Of a stretch of DNA of 64,000 bases, positions 46,660-57,945 are shown one piece after another (position 1 is the stretch's first letter; every line of letters starts with the position of its first letter). Below the pieces are notes generated by a model, which had not been told where the DNA came from, searched no databases, and saw only the letters and a program-made list of their open reading frames with translations. Made by a program: the position numbers and the translations under genes. This stretch comes from Elephas maximus indicus (Eukaryota; Chordata; Mammalia; Proboscidea; Elephantidae): NCBI RefSeq assembly GCF_024166365.1, contig NC_064830.1, positions 90,388,968-90,452,967 of the forward strand, written 5' to 3'.

Positions 46660-47065
46660 AATGCAAAAAAATTTGAGAGAAGAGGGTTGAAGATGGCATG
46701 GGGAGCACCAAATTTTATTGGCTGGCTGGCTAAAGAAAGATGAGCCCACAGGATACACTAGTGTTAGGGCCGATTGCCCTTGTTGAGGAAGCTCAGCCTT
46801 TCTCTTGGAGCTCCAGGTGGCACCAGGAGCAGTCCCATGTGGTCGGATCGTCCTCCTGTAGCAAGCTACTTGTTTCTCCTGTCGTTCTGGTGATCCAGTA
46901 GATAACAACAGGGAAAGGGTTACACAGACTAGAACCGCCCTTGTACAGAATGAGACCAGGTATTTCTGGAGGAGTGTAAGCACGCTGCATTTGCTAGTTT
47001 TGTGTGATCTAGTTGAGCTGTACAAATAAGCTTTGTTCATTGTGGGCTGATGTAGCATTGTGAAT
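46660..47065 (-). mobile_element. Possible LTR of another endogenous retrovirus (uncertain)
   Basis: Read on the minus strand there is a moderately long open frame (46,654-47,070) and an AATAAA at 46,714-46,719 in CAATAAAATTTGGTGCTCCC, followed by CATGCCATCTTCAACCCTC, which looks like the R/U5 part of an LTR. I could not name a family and no second LTR was seen. Confidence 0.35.
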
Positions 47066-47596
47066 GGCACAGAGCTGAGTGCCTTGCATCCTCACACCTG
47101 GATCCTAAAGAGAGGATGTTGGGTCTGCTTGATGCCTACTTGCTGCTTTGCATACTATCCTGCCCATTCAAGGCTAGATAGGGTTTGGGTGCAACCCCTG
47201 GTTCCTTCAATAGCGTCTGGAAAGGGCTCTTAAGTGTTGTTTCCCATAAATACTCCTGTTTCACCTTCTAGGCAAAAATTAATTCCATCAAGAAAAGAAA
47301 CGAGCTGTGGTTGGCATTTTTCTGGTCGGAGTAACTTATATAGCCTCTTTCTCTGGGAAGTGGGGTGAAGCAGAGGGAGCAATAAGTCTGCTGATGTCAG
47401 TGCCAGTGCCAGAAGGGACCCTAGAATTGGTAGGTTGTGTTCTTTCATCCTACATGTAGGTAATAGTCTATTGCTCTAATTCAGCAAATTTATTTTTTCC
47501 GTGGCAAAAGTAAGGTAGAGAAGCTACGTAGACTAGTCTATTTCCAAACGCCCCCGACAATCAGCCCTGTATGGTTATGTGGCGGGGTGGGGTGGG

Positions 47597-47806
47597 GGGA
47601 GCGCTGGTAGTGCAGTGGTTAAAGCCCTTGACTCCTAACCGAAAGGTCGGAGGTTTAAACTCACTAGCTGTTCCGGGGGCGGGGGGGCAGGGGGGGGATG
47701 TAGCAGTCTGCTTCTGTAGGGATTACAGCCTTGGAAACCCTATGGGGCAGTTCTACTCTATCCTGTAGGGTCGCTATGAGTCGGAATTGAGAGCACTGGG
47801 TATGGT
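47597..47806 (+). mobile_element. tRNA-derived SINE, long subfamily, with G-rich insertion
   Basis: GGTAGTGCAGTGGTTAAAGC and GGGGCAGTTCTACTCTATCC are present. A G-rich slip (GGGGGCGGGGGGGCAGGGGG) sits in the middle. Confidence 0.9.
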
Positions 47807-48100
47807 TCCTGGCATGTGTGCACGCTTCCACTTTAAAGCTTAGACCTGCACCATAAGGATGTTAAAACTAAAATCTCAAGGGGGTACCTCTCAGGGGTAG
47901 CACTGGAGGGGCCACCAGATGATGAATGAGGAGGAAAGAGTCCATGGTGACTAAAGCAGAAAGGATGGAGGAAGCATGGTCTGGGGAACCTGATGCCATG
48001 ACCTGAATCTGCAGTCTTTGGGATTTTAGCTTAGTTCTTTCTTCAAGTGCTTTCAGGCTGGAAGGAGGAAAAACACACACGAGTACAAACTGGTTTTTCA

Positions 48101-48106
48101 TATATT
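48101..48106 (-). terminator. PYCARD: PYCARD polyadenylation signal (AATATA variant)
   Basis: On the minus strand the text after the PYCARD stop reads TTTTTTATACACAATATATG then AAAAACC. This matches the human PYCARD 3' end as remembered. No AATAAA lies nearby, so AATATA is the likely non-canonical signal, about 85 bases after the stop. Confidence 0.55.
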
Positions 48107-48187
48107 GTGTATAAAAAAATCAGACTCAAAGTGAGTTAGCTGGAACTGCCAGGGGCTGGATGTGGGACCGCTGCTGGGGAAGACACC

Positions 48188-49398
48188 TCAGCTCTTCTCC
48201 AGGTCAGACACTAGGAAGGGCTGGGTGTCCCTCAGGGCCTGAAGGAGCAGGTCCTTGCAGGCCAGGTTCCAGGCAGGAGTAAAGCTGAAAAGCTTTCTCA
48301 TCTTCATCGGATTGGTGGCCTCTGCCAGCACTGCCTGGTACTGCTCCTCGGTCAGAACCTTCCCGTACAGGGCATCCAGCACCCCATCCACTGCCGTGAC
48401 CCGTGTGATGAGGGCTGCCCGGTGCTGATCCACAAAGTGCGATGCTGGGGGTGGGAAGGAGAGCATGTGAGCTGGCACCCAGGCTAGTGCTGGGGTCTGT
48501 CCCTGCTGAACACGGCTTTCTTCAGAAACTTCTGAACACAACCCTAAGGGGGTAATCCCACCAGGACTCCAGAGATAAGTCTTCCTTGCTCCCTCCCACC
48601 AGGCCTGGCTCAAGGAGGTGTGTGTGGTGTGTGGGTGGGTGGGAAGGGTTAGCCCAGCCTTGGTCTCTCCTGGTGTGCCTGGCCTGGCATTAGAAGACAG
48701 GCTGTGCACGAGAGTGTGTGGGAAGGGGCAGGAGAGAGTCCAGGCAGGTGAATTTGGGTGTGGTGGCCTCACCTGTCTTGACTGCCATCTGAACAGGGGC
48801 TGGACGGGCGGATGCAGCTAGTGCGGCTGGTGCGGCTCCAGGGCCTGTAAGAAAGTGTTAATTGTTCCCTTCCTACAGTATCTTTCCAGTCTCTGGTGTC
48901 GGGTCCTCTTTGTAAGATGCCAGGTCAGGGCCAAGGGCGGAAAGCCTTCCTTCCCAGCAAGAGGAGCCGTTTTTTGAGGGTAGGAGGAACAGGAAGTGAA
49001 AGAGCGCGAGGGGGTAGACGTTCGGGTTCTGCAAGGGGAAAAAGTTTGCCGCAGAAGAGATACTGCGGGAGGCTTGGGGGCGGCTTGGGGGCCTGGACTC
49101 CCGCCGGGTGTGGGGAGGGGCGCTCACCGTTGATCTGCATCTGCAGCTGCTCGGCGGTCTCCCGCATACCAATTTCGCGCAGTACCACCGCCGTGAGCTC
49201 GGCGCCGTACTCCTCCAGATAAAAGCTGACAATCTTGTCGGTGAGATCCACGGCGTCCATGGGCAGCAGCGACCCCCGCGGGATGCGCCCGTAGCCGTCG
49301 CGCAGCTGCACCGAGAGCAGCTTCATCTTGAACCTCCTGAGCTCATCCGCGGTCAGGTACTCCAGCGCCTCCAGGATGGCGTCGCGCGCGCGCCACAT
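48188..49398 (-). CDS. PYCARD: PYCARD / ASC inflammasome adaptor (3 exons, 199 aa)
   Basis: ASC is the cytosolic adaptor that joins sensors such as NLRP3 and AIM2 (through its pyrin domain) to caspase-1 (through its CARD), polymerising into a speck. Exons on the minus strand: 49128-49398, 48773-48844, 48188-48444, with GTGAGC and GTGAGG donors and CAG acceptors, 600 coding bases. The pyrin domain is residues 1-90 ([18 protein letters not shown]; Glu13, Arg41, Asp48 kept, Lys21 replaced by Arg). The alanine/proline-rich linker is in exon 2. The CARD is about 116-199 ([15 protein letters not shown]; ends LVSDLEKS). Human ASC is 195 residues; here exon 1 is one codon shorter and the linker five codons longer. 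Residue 2 is Trp, where human has Gly. Exon 2 is phase 1-1, so skipping would keep the frame. Identity is certain. Confidence 0.97.
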
Positions 49399-49700
49399 CG
49401 TTCCGGGGTCCCCCGCCGCTGCCGCAGCTCACCCGAGCTGCCCGAAGCTGCCGTCGACCAGGAAGTCTTCTCCGGGGCGGGTCTTGGAGCTCCCCGCCTT
49501 CCGGGGACTCTTGCCTGCGCCCCAGCCGGTCACCCTAGGGCAAAGCCTACCCTCGACTATACCGTTGGTTCCTGCCCACTGAGGCCTCCGGACTCGGGAC
49601 CCTGGCCATTGGGGGGCGCCAGTATCCCATTCTCGGGCTGGTCTGCGAAGTCGGCCTCGGAGCCGGGGCAGAGAGGAGGTCGTGGATGACACTTGAGTCT
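49080..49700 (-). promoter_or_regulatory. PYCARD: PYCARD CpG island and promoter
   Basis: CpG-dense DNA covers exon 1 and about 300 bases upstream of its ATG (49,398). No TATA box was seen, as is usual for a CpG-island promoter. The start codon context is GAACGATGTGG on the minus strand. Long open frames on the plus strand here are consequences of high GC. Confidence 0.65.
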
Positions 49701-50590
49701 CTGGACATGACAGCTCTCAAAGACCAGGAACCTGGACTCGCTCTCACCGAGCTTCTTAGAGCGCCAAAGCTTAGAACCCTGGAATTCTAGAACCCTGAAA
49801 TCTCCACGTTTCCCTGAACCTTAGCATCCTCTCTCACATGTTATAGAAATCATACCAGCCAGAAAAATGATCTCCCCAAATTCTATGCACGGGGTGGGGG
49901 TGGGGGGGGGCTGTGTTTTAGCTTTCTGAGCCTTAGTTTCCTCATGTGTAAAACGGAGATAATGACACCCACCAAGCTGACCAGGAGGGAAAAGAGGCCA
50001 AACAGAAGGCAGGTGCTACATGTGCACCTCTCACCTGCTCTTCTGGGTCAAGCCCCTTGGGCCCAGAGTGGCTGTCCATCCATGGCTTTCCCTCCAGATA
50101 AGAATTTTCCCAACCATTGCAAGTGGTTCTTGGCATCACTTCCCAAGAAATTTAGCTTCTGGGATCAAATCCTGACACCCCCAGGAAACATTTGGTAAGG
50201 TCTCAGTAGCTATCAGATACCCTGAGTGAGTGTCCATCCCTTGACTAGAATGTGAGCTCTATGTCCTTGTCCATCTGTCTTGTTCATTGCTGAATCCCCA
50301 GCATCAGGAGACTGTTGGCACATAGTAGGTGCTCAGTAAAGTTTTGCCAAGTGAAGGAATGAAGGAGGTTGTGATGCAGCTGTATTCAAGAACAGCCCTT
50401 GTGTGTGTTGTCCCACACAGGCTGGGGTAGTACTATATGTCAACATCTTTACCATGGGTGGCACTCGTGGTCCCACAGCCAGTGTCTTCTGGCTCATGTT
50501 TGTTATCACGCCTCTTTACTGGTGTTTGTCCTTCCAGAATCTCCAACTCATTCCATGTGCTTCAGTCAGAAAGATAACACCTTCCTAACC
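49701..50590. other. Intergenic, L2-like tail
   Basis: An L2-type 3' tail is recognisable at about 50,245-50,370 (TAGAATGTGAGCTCTATGTC, TGCTGAATCCCCAGCATCAG, GGCACATAGTAGGTGCTCAG). A G-run lies at 49,891-49,910. No gene was seen. Confidence 0.55.
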
Positions 50591-50609
50591 CACACATAGG
50601 ATCCTGGCC

Positions 50610-50840
50610 CTCCTCGTGCTCAGAAACGGACTCAGTGGCTCCTCAGTGCCTCAAATCAAGTCAAAGTTCCCTGGCCTGGCCTTTAAGGCCCTCGTCAACC
50701 TCCTCAGCTGCACCTTCCACCCTGTTGGCCTTTGGACCCTTGCATAAGTGGCACCTGCCCTCTGTTTGGCCTCTTGTTCCTCCTCGTCTGCTTGGTGAGT
50801 TCCTGCCTATCCTCTAACACTCATCAGGAGTCACCTTTTC
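50610..50840 (+). mobile_element. L2 3' UTR fragment
   Basis: CTCCTCAGTGCCTCAAATCA, CCTGGCCTTTAAGGCCCTCG, CCTCCTCGTCTGCTTGGTGA and AACACTCATCAGGAGTCACC follow the L2 3' consensus in order. Confidence 0.75.
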
Positions 50841-50884
50841 TGAGAAATAATGGAAATAATTTGAGCCCCTGTTTAGGATGTGAT

Positions 50885-51230
50885 CCTTCTCATGCATTCT
50901 TTCTAAGCCTTTCAACAATCTCTTTGAGTTAGGGGATATTGTTACCACCCTCAAGTTGGCCCCCGACAAAAGTTACTTTGTTAAAGACTATTGGCAACCC
51001 CATGCACAATGGAGCAAAATGCTGCTTGATCCTGTGCCATCCCCACGGTTGGTTGTGGATTGGACTGTGGTGATCCACAGGGTTTTTCATTGGCTGGTTT
51101 TTGGAAATAGTAGCCTCACTTTACAAATGATGAGAAAACTGAGACTCAAAGAGGTTGAAGGGGTTGCCCAGGGTCACATAGCAGGGGTCGTTTAGCTTCT
51201 GAGTCTGTCCTCTGTGTACTTTGTCTCCTC
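50885..51230 (+). mobile_element. MIR split by a SINE/RTE-related insert
   Basis: The MIR halves are CATTCTTTCTAAGCCTTTCA at the left and GATGAGAAAACTGAGACTCA, GGGGTTGCCCAGGGTCACAT at the right. Between about 50,966 and 51,095 is text like the RTE/SINE 3' end family (GGCAACCCCATGCACAATGG, GATCCTGTGCCATCCCCAC). Confidence 0.6.
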
Positions 51231-51299
51231 TGAGCAAAACTAATGATTTCTTGGCCATCCCCCCAGGATGCCCCTATGATGCCTCTACCAAATTTGTTT

Positions 51300-51415
51300 A
51301 CTTGACTGTTTTCCCACCAGACTGAGAACTCCTTGAAGGGAGAAACCAGGCCTTGATGCTGTCTGGTCCACCATACCCAGTACAGGGCTTGGCACAGACC
51401 TGGCCTCGATAAGCC
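51300..51415 (+). mobile_element. L2 3' end fragment
   Basis: CCAGACTGAGAACTCCTTGA, GGGCTTGGCACAGACCTGG; a standard L2 tail. Confidence 0.7.
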
Positions 51416-51419
51416 TTAT

Positions 51420-52200
51420 GGAATGGCAGAAGAACCCTCAAACCTAGAATCACAGAAACCTGCTGGTTGCACGTTTAGTTGAATCTTAGAAGCTTTGGCG
51501 TTTAATTCACAGAATCTTAAAAATGATTGCCGAATTCAACCCCTACACAGAGCAAGGATCCTCTCTGCTGCTTGGCCATTTGACTGCATTTCCTGAACAC
51601 TTTTGTTCAGGGGTGGCCTTTGCTTTAAATAAAATCAATACAACATATTTCAGCAGAATCTTTGGGGCTGCAGGAAATTGCACCTAGGGGAGTGTGGCAT
51701 TCCAGCTTCCTGGGTGTAAGAGAGGTGAGAATGTGTGCCATGGTGGGTATGACACTGTGCCCCTTCTCTTCCTCCTGGGTATCCCCACCCACGACCTTTC
51801 CTTTTGGGCCCAGATTGCCCCTGGCATGTAGCCCCAGTCATACTGTTCACACACACATTCAGATGCAGACTCAGAACACCCTGGCTGTGATTTTCCCCCT
51901 TGATATCTCCACAGAACAAGCGCTAGCACTTTGATGTGACAGTACAGGGAGGCAAGGGACAAAAGCTGGGGAAATGCAGCCATTTCTTTTATAGAGCTGG
52001 AAGCCTTACTCCTGCAGTGGTTTCCGGCCGGACCGCAGTGTTCTCAAGCAGTGCCTTTTGGCAGGAGTGCAGGCTCTATGAGCATGCTGTAAATTCTGAA
52101 CTCAAATGAGTAGAGAAGGGAAGAAAGTCTTTGGAGAATCTACTTTATTCTAAAAAGCTGTATTAAGGATATATTAGATGCCCAGCCCCATGGTAAGTGC
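51420..52200. other. Gene-free stretch
   Basis: No exon or clear repeat was recognised. Short open frames on both strands overlap one another and lack any family resemblance. Confidence 0.5.
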
Positions 52201-52214
52201 TGGTGAGAGATGGT

Positions 52215-52372
52215 AATAATAATAACTTTAGTTTCCAGTTTTTGAATCTTATTACGTTCCAGGCACTGTGTTAAGCATTTAACACACGTAATCTCATTTA
52301 ATTCTCCCGACAACCCCATGAGGTATGTGTATTTATCCCCACTTTACAGAGGAGAAAGCAGGTTTTCAGAAA
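52215..52372 (+). mobile_element. MIR-like element
   Basis: ACGTTCCAGGCACTGTGTTA, AACACACGTAATCTCATTTA, CCACTTTACAGAGGAGAAAG are typical of MIRb/MIR3. Confidence 0.78.
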
Positions 52373-53009
52373 TTACTGTGTTAACGTGATAGTGATTTAC
52401 AGATTGAATGAAATGTTGATCAAAATTCTAACAGCCTTCTTTACAGAAATGGAAAAACCAATCCTCAATTTTATATGGGATGGCAAGAGGCCCCAAATAG
52501 CTAAAAGAAATTTTAAGAAGAACAAAGTAGGAAGACGCACACTTCCTGATTTCAAAATAGACTGCACAGCTACAGTAATCAAAATGGTTGGTACTGTTAT
52601 AATAGTAGACACATAGACCAATGGAAGACAACTGAGAGTACAGAAATCACCCATCTATGGTCAAGTGATTTTTGACAAGGATGTTAAGACCATTCAATGG
52701 GGAAGAGCCTCTACAATAAATGGTGCTGGGAAAGTTGGATTTCCAAATGCAGAAGACTGAAACAGGATCCATGCCTCACACCATGCACAAAAACCAATTC
52801 AAAACAGATGAAAGACCTAAATGTGAAAACTAAAACCATAAAATTCATAGAAGAAAATACACCTACTTTTCACTTACCCTTTATCTTTTTATCTGACATT
52901 TTGCATTTATGGTGATAGTAAAAAAATCTACTATCCCACTATTTTGCTCATTAATGACGTACATCTGGCAGTAACGAACTCCAAGGTGTGAGGCAAGAGT
53001 AATGCCGGC

Positions 53010-53245
53010 TGTGATGGTTAAGGTTATGTGTCAGCTTGGCTGAGCCATGATTCTCAGTGGTTTGGCACTTAAATAATGATGTAATATGGCAGTTATGTAA
53101 TGATGTAGTCATCCTCCATTTTGTGACCTGATGTGGTCATCCTCTATTTGTTGCATAATGTTGATTTTCACATAAAGACCTGATCTTTGAAACCTAACCA
53201 TGTTGATAAGTGAGGAGTGGGTGTGCAGGGGCATGGTTTTTGGGT
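53010..53245 (+). mobile_element. Partial ERVL-type LTR inside L1
   Basis: Starts GCTGTGATGGTTAAGGTTAT, GTGTCAGCTTGGCTGAGCCA, GATTCTCAGTGGTTTGGC as in the LTR at 3,985 and the MLT2-like one at 9,056. The 3' half is missing. Confidence 0.6.
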
Positions 53246-53598
53246 CTAGCTTTTAACAATGGATTATCTACTATAATAACAAAAGCATGAATAGCAAAAG
53301 AGAAAATAGATAAATGAGACCTCATAAAAATTAAATACTTTTGTTCATCAAAAGACTTTACCAAAAAAGCGAAAAGACAACCCACAGATTGGGAGAATAT
53401 CTTTGAGGACCATATATCTTGTAAGGGTCTAATATCCAAAATACATGTAAACTTCTGCAACTAAACAAACAAAAAGACAATACAATTAAAAAAATGGACA
53501 AAGGACTTTTAGACATTTCATCAAAGAGGATATTCAAAAGGCCAACAAACACATAAAAAGATGTTCAACGTCTTTAACCATCAGAGAGATGCAAAGTG

Positions 53599-54696
53599 TA
53601 GTGCAATGGATAGCTTTTATATGGACTTTCTTGCCATTGTCTTTTACCTCCTACCAAGTGACTGGGTGGGGCTATGCAAATGAGAAGCTTGTGGCCCACC
53701 AAAGGGGATTGGATAGCTTGCTACTAATACAGATAAGGTGCCTGGCACACTTGTAGGGGTGGGACCATGCAAATAAGGTGTATGGAACCCTAATGAGGGG
53801 ATTGGTTAGTTTTGTCATCCACTAAGAAAATGAACCATCCCAAAAGTGGAAAGGGGGGACCTCACTACAATCAAGAAAGATGAGCTGGGAGTGGAATGCC
53901 TCCTTTGGACTCGGGTCCCTGCACTAAGAGCCTCCTAGACTCAGGAAAGGCAGAGAGCTGTAACATGGAAGACAGAGAGAAAAGGTGAGACGCAGCAGCA
54001 GAAAAATGCTGGCAGCAGAGACAGCAGAATCAGGAGATTGGTGGGAGATGGTGTGGTGGGCTTCCTGGCCCACAGAGTGAGAAAGCAGAGCACCTTCGGG
54101 CAGGAGACTAGCTGGTGGAGTGGAGTGCCTCTGGGCACTTGTCGGTGCAGCTAGTCTTGCCGACCATGGGGTTAGAGAGCTGAACGCCTTGGGGCTGAGG
54201 CTTACTGGTGGAGTGGGGTGCCTCCAGGCACTTATTGGCAGAGCTGAACAGCTTTGTAAAACTTATCCTAGAAGGGCAGAGGCTGGGCCATCCCAAGAGT
54301 CCTGAGGAGCTATGGGGCCAAGGGGCTAGGGGCTGAGGAGCTGAGGGCCAGAGAGTGGTGTGCCTGCAGGTATGGCTGAGAAGAGTCTGTCTTGATCAAA
54401 GAACTGTATCCTCTGTCTTCCTGACCCTGAGGTGTAACCTGCTACTTCCCTACAAAACCCCATAATCATAAGTATTGTTTGTAAGTTCTGTGTGGCCTTG
54501 CAATGAATTGTCAAACCCAGCAAAGAAGTAGAGGATGCCGTAGGAGGGATGGCTGGTGTTAGAACTGGTAAAAAAATTTAGAGAGTGGAGGTGTAGCTGA
54601 CCTTTGCCTCATAGGACTCAACTTTGGGCTGTTGGTCTTGATTCTCCTTCCTCCTCGTGAAGTTAGAGGATCTCTGATGCAACCATGCCATTTTTA
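53599..54696 (+). mobile_element. Long LTR with internal 93-bp repeat, inside L1
   Basis: The interior shares TGGAATGCCTCCTTTGGACT and GAGCCTCCTAGACTCAGG with the MaLR-type LTR at 3,985-4,449. Two copies of a GTGGAGTG-GTGCCTC-GGCAC unit start at 54,113 and 54,206, giving a period of 93 bases. L1 text resumes immediately after (ACAAATCAAAACCGCAGTGA). No viral gene was recognised. Confidence 0.65.
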
Positions 54697-55379
54697 TACA
54701 AATCAAAACCGCAGTGAGATACCACTTCACTCCCACTAGGATGGCTATGATAAAGAAAGGAAAATAACGAATGTTGGCAAGGATGTGGCAAAGTTGGAAC
54801 CGTTATTCATTGCTGGTGGGAATGCAAAAAAATTGTTGTGGAAAACAGTGTGGCGGTTCATAAACAAACTAAAATAGAACTAACTGCCATATGACCCAGC
54901 AATCCCACTCCTAGGTGTATACCCAAGGGACTTAAAGCAGAGATATGAACACACATATGTATGCCAATGTTCATTGTAACATTATTCACAATAACCAAAA
55001 GGTGGAAACAACCTAGGCGTCCACCAACCAATGAACTGATAAGTAAAATGTGGTATACACATACAATGGAATACTCAGCCAGAAAGAGAAATGAAGTCGT
55101 AACACATACTACAACATGGATGAAACTTAAAAATGTTGAGTGAAATAAGTCAGTCACAAAAGGACAAATATTGTATGATTTCACTTATATAAAATGATAA
55201 GAATAGGCAAGTATATAGAGACGAAAGTTTGTAAGTGGTTACCAGGGGCAGAAGGGAGGGGATGAAGGGGAGCCATTGTTTGGGAAGCAGTGAGTTTCTG
55301 TCCATGGTGATGAGAAATTTGGCATTGATTAAAGGTAATGGTCGCACAACTGATTAATGTGATTGATATCTCTAAGCTG

Positions 55380-56558
55380 CCAGAAATTCAAGTTGGATTT
55401 AGAAGAGGACGTGGAACCAGAGATAATCACTGCTGATGTCAGATGGATCTTGGCTGAAAGTAGAGAATACCAGAAAGATGTTTACCTGTGTTTTATTGAC
55501 TATACAAAATGCATTTGATTGTGTGGATCATAACAAATTATGGATAACATTGCATAGAATGGGAATTCCTGAACACTTCATTGTGCTCATGAGGAACCTG
55601 TACATAGACCAAGAGGCAGTTGTTTCAACAGAGCAAGGCGAAACTGCATGGTTTAAAATCAAGAAAGATGTGTGACCGGGTTGCATTCTTTCACCATAGT
55701 TATTCACTCTGTATGCTGAGCAAATAATCTGAGAAGCTGGACTATGTAAAGAAGAATGTGGCATCAGGATTGGTGGAAGATTCATTAAAAGCCTGCAACA
55801 TGCAGATGACACAACCTTGCTTGTGGAAAGTGAAGAGGACTTGAAGCACTTACTGATGATCAAAGACCACAGCCTTCAGTATGGATTACATCTCAAATAA
55901 AGAAAACAAAAATCTTCTCAAGTGGACCAATAAGCAACATCATGATAAACAGAGAAAAGATTGAAGTTGTTAATTTCATTTTACTTGGATCCACAACCAA
56001 CGCCCATGGAAGCAGCAATCAGAAAATCAAATGACATATTGCATTGGGCAAATCTGCTACAAAAGACCTCTTTACAGTGTTAAAAAGCAAAGATGTCACT
56101 TTGAGGACTAAGGTGTGCCTGACCCAAGCCATTTTCAATCTCCTGATATGCGTGCAAAAGCTGGACAAAGAATAAGGAAGACTGAAGAATTGATGCCTTT
56201 GAATTATGATGTTGGTGAAGAATATCGAATATACCACAGACTGCCAGAAGAATGAACAAGTCTGTCTTGGAAGAAATACAGCCAGATTGCTCCTTGGAAG
56301 CAAGGATGGTGAGACTTTGTCTCTTGTGCTTTGGACATGTTATTGAGAGAAACCAGCCTCTGGAGGACATCATGCTCGGTAAAGCAGAGGGTCAGTGAAA
56401 AAGAGGAAGACACTCAATGAGATGGATTGATACAGTGGCTGGAAAAATGGGCTTAAACACAATGATTATGGGGAAGGTGCAGGACCGGGCAGTGATTCCT
56501 TCTGTTGTACATAGGGTCGCTATGGATCGGAACTAACTTGACAATACCTAACGACAAC
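55380..56558 (+). mobile_element. RTE-clade LINE, 5'-truncated, inserted in L1
   Basis: Begins in the reverse transcriptase (GLU-I-Q-V-G-F-R-R-G-R-G region), with a frame at 55,436-55,675 (CVDHNKLWITLHRMGIPEHF). The catalytic box reads H-A-D-D instead of Y-A-D-D near 55,798. The 3' end is GGAACTAACTTGACAATACC plus TAACGACAAC. AAGCTG flanks it (55,374-55,379 and 56,559-56,564). Inactive. Confidence 0.92.
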
Positions 56559-56644
56559 AAGCTGTATACCCTGAAATGTGTTGAATTGGCAAATGTTGTG
56601 TGATATATATTTTTACAACAACAACAGAAAAGGGCAGATGCTGA

Positions 56645-57470
56645 TGCTGATGCTGCTTCTGTATAACCAAACACCTCATGGGATTTATTTTCTTGGTTTA
56701 GAGGTTTAGGGTCACGGCTTCATGAGAATTCCAGTTAATTGGCCTAGTATCATTTTTAATGCTTCTGTTCTACCTCCTAGTTCATTGTGTAGCGCCTGGG
56801 GCCTTAAAAGCTTACAAGCAGCCATCCAAGTTTCAGTAATTGGTCTGTATTTGCCTGGAGCAGCAAAGAGAGAAAGTCAGGAATAGAAGAAGGAAATGGA
56901 ATGTGTGGCTAATTGCCTCCATAAACAACTGCCTCCTTTGCCATGAACCCAGAAGAACGGGATGGTGCCTGGCTACCATTGCTGAATGTTCTGATCAAAG
57001 ATTCTGTAGAAGAATTCTGATCGAAAGAGGGAAAATGTGGACCAGAATTTCAAGTTTTCATAGAATCCAGAATTTCTGGAGCCACTGAGGCTGTGTGAAC
57101 CCCACAACCATAGTCCTGAGATAATCTTTAAACCTTAAACTTGAAACCAAAGCTATCCCCTGAAGTTTTCTTTAAGCCAAACAATAGTTTAGCTTAATTA
57201 GTAAAGAATGTCTGCCTGGAGCACTGTGTTCCTTTAAAGAATTATCTATATGGGATAAACTGACAACAGCAAACTTAAAAGATTAAATGAGAAGCTTAGG
57301 GGGCCGTGAGTATACGTTAATTGTGGCGGAGTAATTTGGAAAACGATGGCGAGACTGAATGTACAACTTGAAGAGTGTAATCCACGTCACGGAATTCTAC
57401 GCGTAAAAATTGTTGTATTTGTGTATGTTTTGCTGCCTATATCTTCACCCCCCCCCCAAAAAAAAGAAAG
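56645..57470 (+). mobile_element. Probable proboscidean LINE-derived 3' segment
   Basis: The CCTAGTTCATTGTGTAGCGC / CTTAAAAGCTTACAAGCAGC text and the later GTCTGCCTGGAGCACTGTGT block resemble abundant Afrotherian retroposon 3' ends as remembered. The segment ends at a C-run and an A-rich stretch near 57,450-57,470. The family name is not certain. Confidence 0.4.
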
Positions 57471-57571
57471 AAATTACTCTGGAAGACTACACTGCTAGTA
57501 AATAATAAAAGACAGATTTGAATCTATGTCCATCTGACTCCTAAACTCAAATTCCAACCAATATCTTTTTT

Positions 57572-57945
57572 TTTTAAATTGTACGTTAGGTGAAAGTTTA
57601 TAGCTCAAATTAATTTCTCATTCAAAAAGTTATGCACATATTGTTTTGTGACATTAGTTGCAATCTCCACAAGTGACAACACACTCCCTCTTTCCACCCC
57701 AGGCTCCCTGTGTCCATTCAACCAGTTCCTGTCCCTACCTGCCCTCTCATTTGGCTTCTGGACAGAAGCTGCCCATTTGGTCTCACGTATCTGATTGAGC
57801 TAAGGAGCACCTTCCTCACGTGTACTGATTTTGGCTTTATAGTCCTGTCCAATCTTTGTCTGAAGAGTGGGCTTCAGGAATGGTTTCAGGTCTGGGTTAA
57901 CAGTGAGTCTGGGGACCATAGTTTCAAGGGTCCAACCAATATCCT
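57572..57945 (-). mobile_element. Proboscidean L1 3' UTR fragment
   Basis: AATTGTACGTTAGGTGAAAG, TGCACATATTGTTTTGTGAC and GTCCATTCAACCAGTTCCTG match the other minus-strand L1 3' UTR pieces. Confidence 0.8.

Larger units (their letters stand above)
52385..56620 (+). mobile_element. Old L1 3' part interrupted by LTRs and an RTE
   Basis: The L1 pieces are 52,385-52,860 (end of ORF2, CAATCCTCAATTTTATATGG), about 53,245-53,598 (CTTTTGTTCATCAAAAGACT), about 54,696-55,379 (AGATACCACTTCACTCCCAC, AATCCCACTCCTAGGTGTAT) and 56,559-56,620 (ACCCTGAAATGTGTTGAATT). They are in order and on one strand, so they belong to one insertion. Later insertions fill the gaps. All frames are broken. Confidence 0.85.

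Noticed and set aside
33545-48000. Additional protein-coding gene between FUS and PYCARD
   Set aside because: Every longer frame falls in L1, LTR or unmatched sequence without splice-supported homology; none could be tied to a family.
49108-49689. 193-residue plus-strand frame across PYCARD exon 1
   Set aside because: Antisense shadow of GC-rich coding DNA with no family resemblance.
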